Shown: positions 15,391 to 24,045, counted from the stretch's first letter. The stretch: DNA of 64,000 nucleotides from G963662905 sp965230045 (GCA_965230045.1 OZ245940.1:1426001-1490000), one strand, 5' to 3'. Notes: generated from the sequence alone by a model not told the origin. Numbers and translations are program-made.

Positions 15391-16974
15391 TAACCTAAAT
15401 TATTCATAAACCCAAAAAAAATAGGGAAATTTGTGCGATACCTCATTGATATTCAGTATCTTTATGTCGGCAAACAAAAACAAAAATCCCTATGGCTAAA
15501 AATACAAAGAATATTTCAAACAGTGGCACAAAACCACAGGAAATTACACAAAAGAGCCTTTTTCCTCTCACCAGTTCAAATGGCAAAAAGGTTGAGGTTA
15601 ACTTTACTTTGAAAAAGACATCAAGTGATGGCGGCCTATTATTGCTTCGCGAAGTAGAAAAACAGCTTGGTTTAATCGACAGCCTTGCAGGCTGCATTGA
15701 AGACCCCCGCAACCAAAGTTATGTCAAGCACAGCACAAAACGCCTTCTAAGCCAGCGTATTATGCAAATTGCTGCAGGCTATGAAGATGCAAATGACTGC
15801 AATGCGCTCAGGGACGATGAGGTAGTTAAGGTATGCTGTGAGACTACAGAAAGCCTTTCAGCCCAGCCTACAATGAGTCGTTTTGAGAATCAAATCACGG
15901 CTTCTCAGAACTACAAAATGGCCAAGGTCTTTGTAGATAAATTTATCGCTTCCTATGACCACGAACCAAAAATTATTATACTTGATTCTGACGATACAAG
16001 CAGCTTAACATATGGTAATCAGCAGCTTACCATGTTCAATAATTACTACGGGGACTATTGCTATATGCCTTTGCACATATATGAAGGCTTTTCGGGCAAG
16101 CTGGTAACCACTATCCTCAAACCTGGCCGCCGCAGCAAAAGCCTTGATGTTTTTTCGATCCACAAACGCATCATAAGCTACCTGCGCCAGCATTGGCCCA
16201 ACACGATGATCATCCTTAGGGGCGACAGCCATTTTTGTTCCAAAGAGTTTATGGAGTGGGCAAGGGAGAGCCATAGGGTTGAATTTATCACAGGGCTCAG
16301 TGGCAATTCTGTTTTAAACCAAAAGGCCAAAATAACCATAGAAAGCGCCAAAAAAAACTTCCAACAGTCGGGTACACCAGTGAAACGTTATCATAGCTTT
16401 CAATATCAGGCATCCAGTTGGGCTTTTGCCGAACGAGTGGTAGTCAAAGTAGAAGTAAGCAGCATGGGGACAAATGTAAGGTATATTGTCAGCAGCCTGC
16501 AAAATGTTCGTGCCAAGGCGCTTTACGAACAAGGATATTGCGCAAGGGGCGCAGCCGAATTGCGTATCAAAGAACATAAAACATACCTTAAGTCGGACAG
16601 GATGTCCTGCAACAGCTTTAAGGCCAATCAGTTCAGGTTGTTTTTGCATTCTGCTGCTTATGTCCTGATGCACAGCTTGCAAAGCATGGCGTTAGTAGGG
16701 ACAGAGTTTGCTAAAGCAACTATGAAAACACTTCAATTGAAGCTGATCAAAGTAGCTGCCCGGGTCAAAGTACTGAAATCAAAAATTAAAATAGAGCTGC
16801 CTGCAGAATTTTACAGCGACCGGGTGTTTATGAAATGCTTTAAGAAATTTGAAACCCTAAGGATTTAGGCTAAAATTCGGTAAGCTAATGTTCTTCAACA
16901 TCTTGATGTCAAATAAAATTTTCAATGGGCTTTACGGGAAAACCCAAATAGGAAAATTATGCTCATAAGTCATG
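15391..16974 (+). mobile_element. IS1380-family-like insertion sequence
   Basis: About 1.6 kb with a single transposase gene. The limits are inferred from a TGATTA direct repeat (15385-15390 and 16975-16980) and from partly matching ends (CCTAAATTATTCATAA on the left, CATGACTTATGAGCATAA as the right-end complement). The ends are imperfect, and three bases lie between the left direct repeat and the CCT, so the borders may be off by a few bases. It sits between the antitoxin (17076-17294) and its toxin (14751-15378), in the opposite direction to both. Confidence 0.7.
15492..16868 (+). CDS. IS1380-type DDE transposase
   Basis: 458 residues, complete. It carries IIILDSDDTSS (first Asp), YGDYCYMPLHIYEGFSG, MIILRGDSHFCSKEFMEWA (second Asp) and AAELRIKEHKTYLKSDRMSC (Glu in the C-terminal region), the layout of IS1380/IS4-group transposases. 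The N-terminal part (LTSSNGKKVEVNFT...SSDGGLLLLREVE) is also characteristic. No frameshift or stop is seen, so it may be active. Its coding region covers most of the element. Confidence 0.9.
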   Translation: MAKNTKNISNSGTKPQEITQKSLFPLTSSNGKKVEVNFTLKKTSSDGGLLLLREVEKQLGLIDSLAGCIEDPRNQSYVKHSTKRLLSQRIMQIAAGYEDANDCNALRDDEVVKVCCETTESLSAQPTMSRFENQITASQNYKMAKVFVDKFIASYDHEPKIIILDSDDTSSLTYGNQQLTMFNNYYGDYCYMPLHIYEGFSGKLVTTILKPGRRSKSLDVFSIHKRIISYLRQHWPNTMIILRGDSHFCSKEFMEWARESHRVEFITGLSGNSVLNQKAKITIESAKKNFQQSGTPVKRYHSFQYQASSWAFAERVVVKVEVSSMGTNVRYIVSSLQNVRAKALYEQGYCARGAAELRIKEHKTYLKSDRMSCNSFKANQFRLFLHSAAYVLMHSLQSMALVGTEFAKATMKTLQLKLIKVAARVKVLKSKIKIELPAEFYSDRVFMKCFKKFETLRI

Positions 16975-17075
16975 TGATTAGAGTAAATAAATAGAAATTC
17001 AAGCAGTTAATTTTGATTCGCAATGCCTGACCCTGCTCGGTTAAAAAATTTTGTCTGTTTTTGGGAGTTTATGAA

Positions 17076-17294
17076 TTAAACAGGATAAAGCCTTCTTATA
17101 TGTTCTTTTGCGCCCTCTCTAAATTCTTCAAGACTAATGGCTCTGTTTAAATCTTCATCCGGTTCGAGGTATTCTCTTTTCTGTAAAACGAAGGTTTCGT
17201 TTTTGCCTCTTTGAATGATTATTTGCTCAGTAGCTGCCAAATCTAGGTATTTCTTCATATTGCCACGTAACTCTGCTGAACTGATGACTCTCAT
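17076..17294 (-). CDS. Phd/YefM-like antitoxin
   Basis: A 72-residue protein starting MRVISSAELRGNMKKYLDLA, the dimerising DNA-binding N-terminus of the Phd/YefM family, followed by IIIQRGKNETFVLQKREY and a flexible C-terminal toxin-binding tail (SLEEFREGAKEHIRRLYPV). A longer reading from 17330 is possible, but the ATG at 17294 fits the family. It would precede and neutralise the RelE/ParE-type toxin, now more than 1.6 kb away because of the IS. About 95 bases separate its stop from the IS end. Confidence 0.85.
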   Translation of the reverse strand: MRVISSAELRGNMKKYLDLAATEQIIIQRGKNETFVLQKREYLEPDEDLNRAISLEEFREGAKEHIRRLYPV

Positions 17295-17311
17295 AAAACA
17301 ATTAAATTTGA

Positions 17312-17329
17312 TGTACATTATAGTGTACA
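17312..17329 (-). promoter_or_regulatory. Palindrome upstream of the antitoxin (candidate operator)
   Basis: TGTACATTATAGTGTACA is a near-perfect palindrome made of two TGTACA half-sites, centred about 26 bases before the antitoxin start. Phd/YefM antitoxins repress their own operon at short palindromes (often around GTAC), so this is a good operator candidate. Confidence 0.65.
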
Positions 17330-17353
17330 AAGATGCTAAATTTCTTTCTGTAA

Positions 17354-17666
17354 AATTTAATAGAGGTCAGTATGTAGGTGCAAATTAGTTTTAGCAAATC
17401 ATAAAAACGATAATGTTTTGCTATTGAGTAACATAGATTTCTCCATCCAGCTCTTCGCTTCGCTATGAGCTTCCTGTCGAAATGACCTTTTGTTGTGTTC
17501 AAGTGGCAAAGGCGGCGAGGACACAATAAAAAATATAAAATGAGTCCTCGCCGCCTTTGCCCAAACAATTAATAAACAGTCATTTCGACGACCAGCGGGA
17601 GGAGAAATCTATTTATTCACGAGCATAAATCATTCTATGTACTTATCTACTGACCTCTATAATTTA
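17354..17666. mobile_element. MITE-like inverted-repeat element, family TAGAGGTCAGTA, copy 1
   Basis: Terminal inverted repeats ATAGAGGTCAGTA (17360-17372) and TACTGACCTCTAT (17648-17660), flanked by AATTTA at 17354-17359 and 17661-17666, a probable 6-base target duplication. The interior nests a second palindrome: AGATTTCTCC...GTCGAAATGACC on the left (17434 onward) and GGTCATTTCGACGA-like sequence...GGAGAAATCT on the right (ends 17610), with GGCAAAGGCGGCGAGGACAC / complement in the centre. No protein is encoded. It lies between the antitoxin promoter and the araC fragment. Another copy is at 52287-52628. Confidence 0.8.
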
Positions 17667-17755
17667 ATTCATCCCAGCACTCTCAACATACTCTTTTGGG
17701 CTCATCCCCACTTTCTTTTTAAACAAGCGCGAGAAATACTGCGGATATTCAAAGC
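17664..17755 (-). pseudogene. Duplicated 3' fragment of the AraC-family gene
   Basis: The reverse strand encodes FEYPQYFSRLFKKKVGMSPK followed by EYVESAGMN and a stop. It is nearly identical in DNA to 12702-12786, the end of the AraC-family gene, and the match stops abruptly at CAAAGC. It is about 30 codons without a start. The fragment directly abuts the right end of the inverted-repeat element and precedes lptG by about 60 bases. Confidence 0.85.
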
Positions 17756-17812
17756 TATGCTGATTCGAGTTTTCAGCTTTCTCGTTCAGGAATCGTTAAT
17801 GTGCGAAAACAC

Positions 17813-18895
17813 CTACTTCGGTGCCATGCGGATCATAAAAATGGAAAGCACACCAAAAATAATGTTGGGAATCCAAACAGCAAGCAGTGGGGATAAATCG
17901 CCGTAAGTGGCAAACACATTGCTGACTTGCATAAACAGGATGTAGCTAAAAGTAATGCCAATGCCCAGCCCAAGGTGCATGCCAATTCCGCCACGTACTT
18001 TCCGGCTCGAAAGCGACACCCCGATCAATGTGAGTATGATGGCGGAAAAAGGAAAGGCCATGCGCTGGTATTTTTCAATATCGTAAAATTTGACATTGCT
18101 GCTTCCTTTGAGCTTTTCTTTGGCAATAAAATCACGTAACTGCCAATAATCCATTATCTTAAGATCTTCCACATCAACCGTAAGCTCTTCAGGGCGAAAC
18201 TGGAATGCTGTATCCAGTGTTTTGCCACGCAGCATGCTTTGCTCCATATCGTTAATGGTGCGGATATAATAACCGCTCATAATCCAGCTGGCAGAATCGG
18301 GATTCCATTTGATTTTATCGGCACCAATTTTGGAAAGCATGCGGCCTTCTTCATCAAAAACTTCCCTCGAAAATTTATAACCTACATTATCTATGTTGTT
18401 AAAGCTTTCCACGTACATAAAAATGCCGGGCTGAGTCTGCATATGGATATTGCGGTCGCGGTTTATAAAGGCATCTTTGAGGTAAACTTTTTCAAATTCA
18501 CGCCAGCCACGGTTGGTATAAGGAATCAGGAAATTGGCCAGATAAAAGGAAATTGTGCCGATGAGCAATGCGGAAATAATATACGGGCGCAGCAGCCTGC
18601 GGAAACTGACACCGGAACTCAGAATAGCAATAATCTCTGTGCGACCGGCCATCTTGGAAGTAAAGTAGATCACCGAAATGAATGTGAACAGATAGCTGAA
18701 CAAATTCATGAAATAAGGGATGAAATTGATATAGTAATCGAAAACAATGGCCTGCAGCGGTGCACTGTTCTCTACAAATTCATCCACCTTTTCCGATATA
18801 TCAAAAACAATTACAATGATAATCAGCAAGGATATGGCATAAAAAAATGTGCCAAGAAACTTTTTAATGATATATCGGTCGATGATCCGCAGCAT
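17813..18895 (-). CDS. lptG: LptF/LptG-family permease for lipopolysaccharide export
   Basis: A 360-residue YjgP/YjgQ-family inner-membrane protein. Transmembrane helices are at about residues 12-32, 50-80, 95-120 and three near the C-terminus (after 270), with a periplasmic beta-jellyroll between (about 125-265). The start LRIIDRYIIKKFLGTFFYAI and the AGRTEIIAILSSGVSFRRLLRP motif are diagnostic. It forms the channel subunit of the LptBFG transporter that extracts LPS. It starts 2 bases after the tgt stop, an order common in Bacteroidota. LptF and LptG are hard to separate by sequence alone. Confidence 0.88.
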   Translation of the reverse strand: MLRIIDRYIIKKFLGTFFYAISLLIIIVIVFDISEKVDEFVENSAPLQAIVFDYYINFIPYFMNLFSYLFTFISVIYFTSKMAGRTEIIAILSSGVSFRRLLRPYIISALLIGTISFYLANFLIPYTNRGWREFEKVYLKDAFINRDRNIHMQTQPGIFMYVESFNNIDNVGYKFSREVFDEEGRMLSKIGADKIKWNPDSASWIMSGYYIRTINDMEQSMLRGKTLDTAFQFRPEELTVDVEDLKIMDYWQLRDFIAKEKLKGSSNVKFYDIEKYQRMAFPFSAIILTLIGVSLSSRKVRGGIGMHLGLGIGITFSYILFMQVSNVFATYGDLSPLLAVWIPNIIFGVLSIFMIRMAPK

Positions 18896-18897
18896 AA

Positions 18898-20028
18898 TCA
18901 GAGACGTGTTGCAACTTTTCTAACCATTTGATCCTTCCAGCTGGAAAACGTTCCGGCCAGTATTTTATTTCTTGCTTCACCAACGAGCCACAGATAAAAT
19001 GACAAATTGTGCAGGCTGGCAATCATGGGGCCCAAAATTTCTCCGGCAGCAAAAAGATGACGCAAATACGCACGGGTGTAAAAGCTGTCAACAAAACTGT
19101 GCCCGTTTGGATCGAGCGGTGAAAAATCATCTTTCCATTTGTTATTTTTGATGTTGATGATGCCTTCGCTGGTAAAAAGCATGCCGTTTCGCCCGTTTCG
19201 TGTCGGCATTACGCAATCAAACATATCAATGCCCAATGCAATACTTTCCAGGATGTTGGCTGGTGTGCCTACGCCCATCAGGTAGCGGGCTTTGTCGGAT
19301 GGCAGGATTCCGCAGCAGAGTTCGGTCATTTCGTACATCATCTCATGGGGTTCGCCAACGGATAATCCACCAATGGCATTTCCGTCGGCACCTTTTTGGG
19401 CAATATATTCTGCCGATTTGATGCGTAAATCGCGATAAGTGCTGCCCTGAACAATAGGGAAGAGGCTTTGCTCATAGCCGTAGGGACATTCGGTTTCCTC
19501 GAAACGGTTGATGCAGCGGTCGAGCCAGCGGTGTGTTAAATCCAGCGAGTTTTTGGCGTATTCGTAATCACAGGGATAGGGCGTGCATTCATCAAAGGCC
19601 ATCATAATGTCAGCGCCAATAGTGCGTTCGATGTCCATAACGCGTTCGGGCGTAAATTCATGCCGCGAACCATCGATATGTGATTGAAAAGTAACGCCTT
19701 CTTCTTTGAGCTTGCGCGTGCCACTGAGTGAATAAACCTGATATCCACCGCTGTCGGTCAGCATGGGGCGGTTCCATCCATTGAATTTTTGAATGCCGCC
19801 GGCTTGTTTTATAATGTCCAGTCCGGGCCGCAGGTAAAGATGGTAGGTATTGCCCAGGATAATCTGAGCCTGTACGTCACTGCTCAGGTGCGGGATGTGC
19901 ACAGCTTTTACACTGCCCACAGTGCCCACAGGCATAAATATGGGCGTTTTTATCTCCCCGTGATCCGTTTTAATGTTGCCGGCACGTGCCGATGATGCCG
20001 TATCTTTTTTTTCGAGCGTAAATTTCAT
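18898..20028 (-). CDS. tgt: tRNA-guanine transglycosylase
   Basis: Exchanges guanine-34 for preQ1 in GUN-anticodon tRNAs, a step of queuosine synthesis. The 376-residue TIM barrel has GNTYHLYLRPG, the Asp of LTDSGGYQVYSL, GGLSVGEP, and the nucleophile-region Asp of MFDCVMPTRNGRNG. The zinc site CxCxxC of most bacterial enzymes is missing: the segment reads DPNGHSFVDSFYTRAYLRHL, with no Cys, although the later His (SLHNLSFYL) remains. I recall other Bacteroidota Tgt proteins with the same loss. A TATCTTTG box (reverse strand, 20085-20092) gives a leader of about 50 bases. Confidence 0.93.
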   Translation of the reverse strand: MKFTLEKKDTASSARAGNIKTDHGEIKTPIFMPVGTVGSVKAVHIPHLSSDVQAQIILGNTYHLYLRPGLDIIKQAGGIQKFNGWNRPMLTDSGGYQVYSLSGTRKLKEEGVTFQSHIDGSRHEFTPERVMDIERTIGADIMMAFDECTPYPCDYEYAKNSLDLTHRWLDRCINRFEETECPYGYEQSLFPIVQGSTYRDLRIKSAEYIAQKGADGNAIGGLSVGEPHEMMYEMTELCCGILPSDKARYLMGVGTPANILESIALGIDMFDCVMPTRNGRNGMLFTSEGIINIKNNKWKDDFSPLDPNGHSFVDSFYTRAYLRHLFAAGEILGPMIASLHNLSFYLWLVGEARNKILAGTFSSWKDQMVRKVATRL

Positions 20029-20084
20029 AAAATACTATCTGTCAGTGCGTCGCTAATATCAACAAACGCAGGTGTAAAACTCGG

Positions 20085-20092
20085 CAAAGATA
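20085..20092 (-). promoter_or_regulatory. -7 promoter box for tgt-lptG
   Basis: Reverse-strand TATCTTTG matches TAnnTTTG and lies about 57 bases before the tgt start; no clear -33 element. Confidence 0.5.
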
Positions 20093-20105
20093 AGGCTTTC
20101 CTGTG

Positions 20106-21293
20106 ATGAAATATGTCTATATTTGGCTCGCACCCAATGCAAGGCAAATGAATTGGCAAGCTATTTTAAATGAACAACTTACATTTGTAATATTTTTGAT
20201 ACTCGCTGCAGCGACACTCTTGTGCCTGCTCATCGACTGGGTTTTGTATGCGCGTTTGGCCTTTTACCGCAACAGTGTTGCAACAGCATTGCACAAGCCT
20301 TCCGAAGGCGTTTCAGTGGTCATTGCTGCAAAAAATGAATATGCAAACCTTCAAAGGAACCTGCCGCTTATCCTCGAACAGAGCCATACCGATTTTGAAG
20401 TAATTGTTGTGAACAACGGCTCCGAAGATGATTCCATCCATTTGTTGCATATGCTGGCCGAAAAACACAGCCATTTGAAAATTGTGGAAATTAAAAAGAA
20501 CCTGAATTTTTTCTATGGCAAAAAATTCCCTTTGTCGATGGGCATCAAATCGGCAAAAAATGACCATTTGGTACTTACGGATGCCGATTGCCGCCCAACC
20601 AGCAAGGAATGGCTGATGCGGATGCAGCAAAATTTCACGGACAGCTGTGATATTGTTTTGGGTTATGCGCCTTATGAGCCATCGCGTGGTTTATTAAACC
20701 GCATCATACGCTATGAAGCTTTGGTTACGGCCCAAAATTATTTATCCATGGCATTGCTGGGGCTCCCCTATATGGGCGTGGGCAGAAATCTGGCCTATAA
20801 GAAAAGCATGTTCTATGAAAATCAGGGCTTTACGTCTCATTATAATTTGGCTTCCGGAGATGATGACCTATTTATTAATAAAGTAGCCAAAGCCTCCAAC
20901 ACAAAAATAGAGATCAGTCCGGAAAGCCAGATGCTTTCTCCGTCAAAACGTACATTCGCAACATGGTGGCGTCAGAAAAAGCGGCATTTCAGCACATCTT
21001 CAAAATACAAACAGGCACATAAAATGATATTGGGCCTGATCCCTTTCAGTCTGGTACTTCATTATTCCGTTGCTGTATTTTTATTCATAATGTGGCCGGA
21101 ATTTTGGTTGCCCGTGCTGGTGTTTTTGCTCATGCGCCTTTTTAGCCGCCTCTTTATCCTAAAAAAATGTATGCAGCGCCTGCACGAAAAAGATTTATTG
21201 TTAATTTCGCCTGTAATCGAAATCGTACTACTACTTTTGCATACGACGGTGGCAGTCAGTAATATATTTAGTAAACAGCGCCGATGGGACTAG
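20106..21293 (+). CDS. Membrane-bound family 2 glycosyltransferase
   Basis: 395 residues. A transmembrane helix near the N-terminus (LTFVIFLILAAATLLCLLIDWVL) is followed by a GT2 domain. Nucleotide-sugar contacts VSVVIAAKNEYANLQRNLP and VNNGSEDDS, and the metal-binding Asp pair in VLTDADCRP, are present; the acceptor/catalytic part has LASGDDDLFINK and a Q/R-rich WWRQKKRHFSTSSKY. Two or three helices close the protein. The sugar and acceptor are unknown; such enzymes act in cell-envelope polysaccharide synthesis. The start could instead be the ATG at 20148. Its end overlaps the sigma-factor gene by 10 bases. Confidence 0.82.
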   Translation: MKYVYIWLAPNARQMNWQAILNEQLTFVIFLILAAATLLCLLIDWVLYARLAFYRNSVATALHKPSEGVSVVIAAKNEYANLQRNLPLILEQSHTDFEVIVVNNGSEDDSIHLLHMLAEKHSHLKIVEIKKNLNFFYGKKFPLSMGIKSAKNDHLVLTDADCRPTSKEWLMRMQQNFTDSCDIVLGYAPYEPSRGLLNRIIRYEALVTAQNYLSMALLGLPYMGVGRNLAYKKSMFYENQGFTSHYNLASGDDDLFINKVAKASNTKIEISPESQMLSPSKRTFATWWRQKKRHFSTSSKYKQAHKMILGLIPFSLVLHYSVAVFLFIMWPEFWLPVLVFLLMRLFSRLFILKKCMQRLHEKDLLLISPVIEIVLLLLHTTVAVSNIFSKQRRWD

Positions 21294-21901
21294 AATCGAC
21301 GGAACATTTGACCGAAAAAGCACTCAGGGACTATAAGTTAGTTCGCTTGGCACTTGAGCATGGCGATCAGAAAGCTTATGCCGAGCTGATGAAGAATTAT
21401 CGTGATTCGCTCTATTTTATGCTGCTCAAAATGACCAACGATCCTGTTGATGCTGACGATTTGACGATTGAAGCCTTCGGTAAAGCCTTTAAAAACCTGA
21501 AACAATATACGCCCCGTTACGCATTCAGTACCTGGCTGTTTAAAATTGCTTCAAACAATTGCATCGACTTTATCCGTAAACGAAAAAACAATACGATTTC
21601 AATCAACCGCTCCTATGGCGAGCACGAAGATGGTAGCGAACTTGCGCAAAACCTTCCTTCGATGGGGCAGGATCCCGAAGAGTGCATGATCGAAAGCCAG
21701 AAAATCCGTATGATGCGCGAAGTGGTCGTCCGCCTGAAACCACACTACCGCCGCCTGGTCGAAATGCGCTATTTTGAAGAACTTTCGTACGATGAAATCA
21801 GTACTGAACTGAAGCTTCCGCTTGGAACAGTGAAAGCTCAGCTTTTCAGGGCACGCGAATTTTTGCAGAATGTGCTTAAAAATTCCCGGGAAAAAATTTA
21901 A
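21284..21901 (+). CDS. ECF-type RNA polymerase sigma factor
   Basis: 205 residues: region 2 (about 30-100, YAELMKNYRDSLYFMLLKMT, DADDLTIEAFGKAFKNL, FSTWLFKIASNNCIDFIRKR) and region 4 (about 140-200, LKPHYRRLVEMRYFEELSYD, EISTELKLPLGTVKAQLFRA). The insert between them (SINRSYGEHEDGSELAQNLP) is the usual linker. It overlaps the glycosyltransferase gene by 10 bases and is co-transcribed with it. No anti-sigma gene is adjacent, so it may be regulated by expression or from elsewhere. Confidence 0.92.
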   Translation: MGLESTEHLTEKALRDYKLVRLALEHGDQKAYAELMKNYRDSLYFMLLKMTNDPVDADDLTIEAFGKAFKNLKQYTPRYAFSTWLFKIASNNCIDFIRKRKNNTISINRSYGEHEDGSELAQNLPSMGQDPEECMIESQKIRMMREVVVRLKPHYRRLVEMRYFEELSYDEISTELKLPLGTVKAQLFRAREFLQNVLKNSREKI

Positions 21902-21939
21902 TCTATCCCGCAATTCCTTTTTATTCAAACGAAGATTCG

Positions 21940-21947
21940 TAATTTTG
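21940..21947 (+). promoter_or_regulatory. -7 promoter box for hutU
   Basis: TAATTTTG fits TAnnTTTG and lies 36 bases before the hutU ATG. A T-rich stretch sits at the -33 distance. Confidence 0.5.
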
Positions 21948-21983
21948 GCAATCGAATAACCAAAACATTAAAATTACGGATAT

Positions 21984-23990
21984 ATGAACCTCACCGAGTT
22001 TCAAAAACTTGTACTTCAGGGTATTCCCGATGAACTCCCTCCAAAAAAAGAATGGGATAAAGACATAAATCACGCTCCTAAGCGGAAAGAAATTCTCAAT
22101 AAAAAGGAAAAGGCGCTGGCACTTAAAAATGCTTTGCGCTATTTTCCGAAGAAACATCATGAAGTTTTAGCAAAAGAATTTGCCGAAGAGTTGGAAAAGT
22201 ATGGTCGTATCTATATGTATCGTTATCGTCCGGATTATCCAATTTCAGCGCGCAATATCGAAGATTTTCCGCATAAATCCAGGCAGGCTGCAGCCATTAT
22301 GTTGATGCTGAGTAATAATCTCGATAACGCCATTGCACAGCATCCTCATGAGTTGATTACCTATGGTGGAAACGGTGCGGTTTTCCAAAACTGGGCACAG
22401 TATCTGCTTACGATGAAATATCTGGCAGAAATGACCGATGAGCAAACATTGGCTCTGTATTCGGGACATCCCGCAGGACTTTTTCCATCACATAAAGATG
22501 CGCCCCGCGTAGTTGTTACCAACGGAATGGTGATTCCAAATTATTCCAAACCGGATGACTGGGAAAAATTTAATGCGCTGGGCGTTTCTCAATACGGACA
22601 GATGACGGCCGGTTCGTTTATGTACATTGGTCCTCAGGGGATTGTGCATGGAACTACCATCACCGTGCTGAATGCCGGAAGGAAAATTGAGAAAAACAAC
22701 GAAGGCCTGGCAGGAAAGCTGTTTGTGACTTCCGGGCTTGGCGGAATGTCGGGCGCTCAGCCAAAAGCAGCTGTTATTGCCGGAGCCATTGGAATCATCG
22801 CTGAAGTGAATCCCAAAGCGGCCCATAAACGTCATGAACAGGGTTGGGTTCAGGAACTTTATGAAGATCTGGACGAATTGATGGCCCGTGTACGCAAAGC
22901 CAAAGAAAATAAAGAGGCAGTGAGTATCGCTTATCTTGGAAATATCGTTGACCTCTGGGAGAAATTTAATGAGGAAAATATAATGGTTGAAATCGGTTCC
23001 GATCAAACCAGCCTGCACAATCCCTGGGCCGGAGGTTATTATCCGGCAGGCTATAGCTTTGAAGAATCGAACCGCATGATGGCTGAGGAACCTGAGGAAT
23101 TCCGTAATGCCGTGCAGGAAACCCTCCGCAGGCATGTGGCCGCTGTGAATGAGCAAACGAAACGTGGTATGTATTTCTTTGATTACGGAAATGCCTTCCT
23201 GCTTGAATCCAGCCGTGCAGGAGCAGATATCCTCAACGAAGAAGGTGATTTCAAATATCCAAGCTACGTTCAGGATATCATGGGTCCCATGTGCTTCGAT
23301 TATGGTTTTGGCCCCTTCCGTTGGGTGTGTACTTCATCCGATCCTGAAGATTTGGCCTTGACCGATAAAATTGCGGGCGATATCCTGGAAGAAATGGCCG
23401 CAACAGCTCCCGAAGAAATCAAGAGCCAGATCGAAGACAACCTGCGGTGGATTCGTCAGGCCGAAGAAAATAAACTGGTTGTGGGCTCGCAGGCACGCAT
23501 CCTTTATGCCGATGCCGAAGGCCGCATCCGCATTGCCGAAGCATTTAATAAAGCAATTGCTGAAGGGAAACTGAAAGCCCCGGTTGTTTTAGGTCGCGAC
23601 CATCACGATGTTTCCGGAACAGATTCGCCATTCCGCGAAACTTCAAATATTTATGATGGTTCCAGCTTTACGGCAGATATGGCCATCCAGAATGTAATTG
23701 GTGATTCCTTCCGCGGAGCTACCTGGGTTTCAATACACAATGGTGGCGGCGTTGGCTGGGGCGAAGTAATAAACGGTGGCTTTGGTATGGTGCTCGATGG
23801 CTCGGAAGATGCCGATCGCCGTTTGAAATCCATGCTGTTCTGGGATGTGAACAATGGCATTGGCCGCAGGAGCTGGGCGCGAAACGAAGGTGCTGTTTTT
23901 GCAATAAAACGTGCCATGGAAGCCGAACCCCGTCTGAAAGTTACTGTTCCGAATATTGCAGATGATAATCTGATTGATAGTGTTTTATAA
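21984..23990 (+). CDS. hutU: Urocanate hydratase
   Basis: Converts urocanate to imidazolone propionate in histidine breakdown, using tightly bound NAD+. At 668 residues it belongs to the long urocanase form seen in Bacteroidota. Diagnostic stretches: ELITYGGNGAVFQNWAQYLL, LYSGHPAGLFPS, VVTNGMVIPNYS, GSFMYIGPQGIVHGTTITVL, VTSGLGGMSGAQPKA, and the C-terminal GRDHHDVSGTDSPFRETSNI with VSIHNGGGVGWGEVINGGFG. No other hut gene is adjacent; the rest of the pathway must be elsewhere. It is followed by a terminator. Confidence 0.96.
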   Translation: MNLTEFQKLVLQGIPDELPPKKEWDKDINHAPKRKEILNKKEKALALKNALRYFPKKHHEVLAKEFAEELEKYGRIYMYRYRPDYPISARNIEDFPHKSRQAAAIMLMLSNNLDNAIAQHPHELITYGGNGAVFQNWAQYLLTMKYLAEMTDEQTLALYSGHPAGLFPSHKDAPRVVVTNGMVIPNYSKPDDWEKFNALGVSQYGQMTAGSFMYIGPQGIVHGTTITVLNAGRKIEKNNEGLAGKLFVTSGLGGMSGAQPKAAVIAGAIGIIAEVNPKAAHKRHEQGWVQELYEDLDELMARVRKAKENKEAVSIAYLGNIVDLWEKFNEENIMVEIGSDQTSLHNPWAGGYYPAGYSFEESNRMMAEEPEEFRNAVQETLRRHVAAVNEQTKRGMYFFDYGNAFLLESSRAGADILNEEGDFKYPSYVQDIMGPMCFDYGFGPFRWVCTSSDPEDLALTDKIAGDILEEMAATAPEEIKSQIEDNLRWIRQAEENKLVVGSQARILYADAEGRIRIAEAFNKAIAEGKLKAPVVLGRDHHDVSGTDSPFRETSNIYDGSSFTADMAIQNVIGDSFRGATWVSIHNGGGVGWGEVINGGFGMVLDGSEDADRRLKSMLFWDVNNGIGRRSWARNEGAVFAIKRAMEAEPRLKVTVPNIADDNLIDSVL

Positions 23991-24005
23991 GAAATACACC
24001 CATAT

Positions 24006-24039
24006 AAAAAAGCCTGCCATTTTCCGGTGGGCTTTTTTA
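24006..24039 (+). terminator. Terminator after hutU
   Basis: AAAAAAGCCTGCC-ATTTTCC-GGTGGGCTTTTTT forms an imperfect stem followed by a T run, 15 bases after the hutU stop. Confidence 0.65.
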
Positions 24040-24045
24040 ATGCAT

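Noticed and set aside
18239..18931. About 230-codon open frame on the forward strand
   Set aside because: Antisense to lptG and the end of tgt, both firmly identified.
22488..23156. About 222-codon open frame on the reverse strand
   Set aside because: Antisense to hutU; composition (many Cys, His, Phe, Ile) is typical of a shadow frame.
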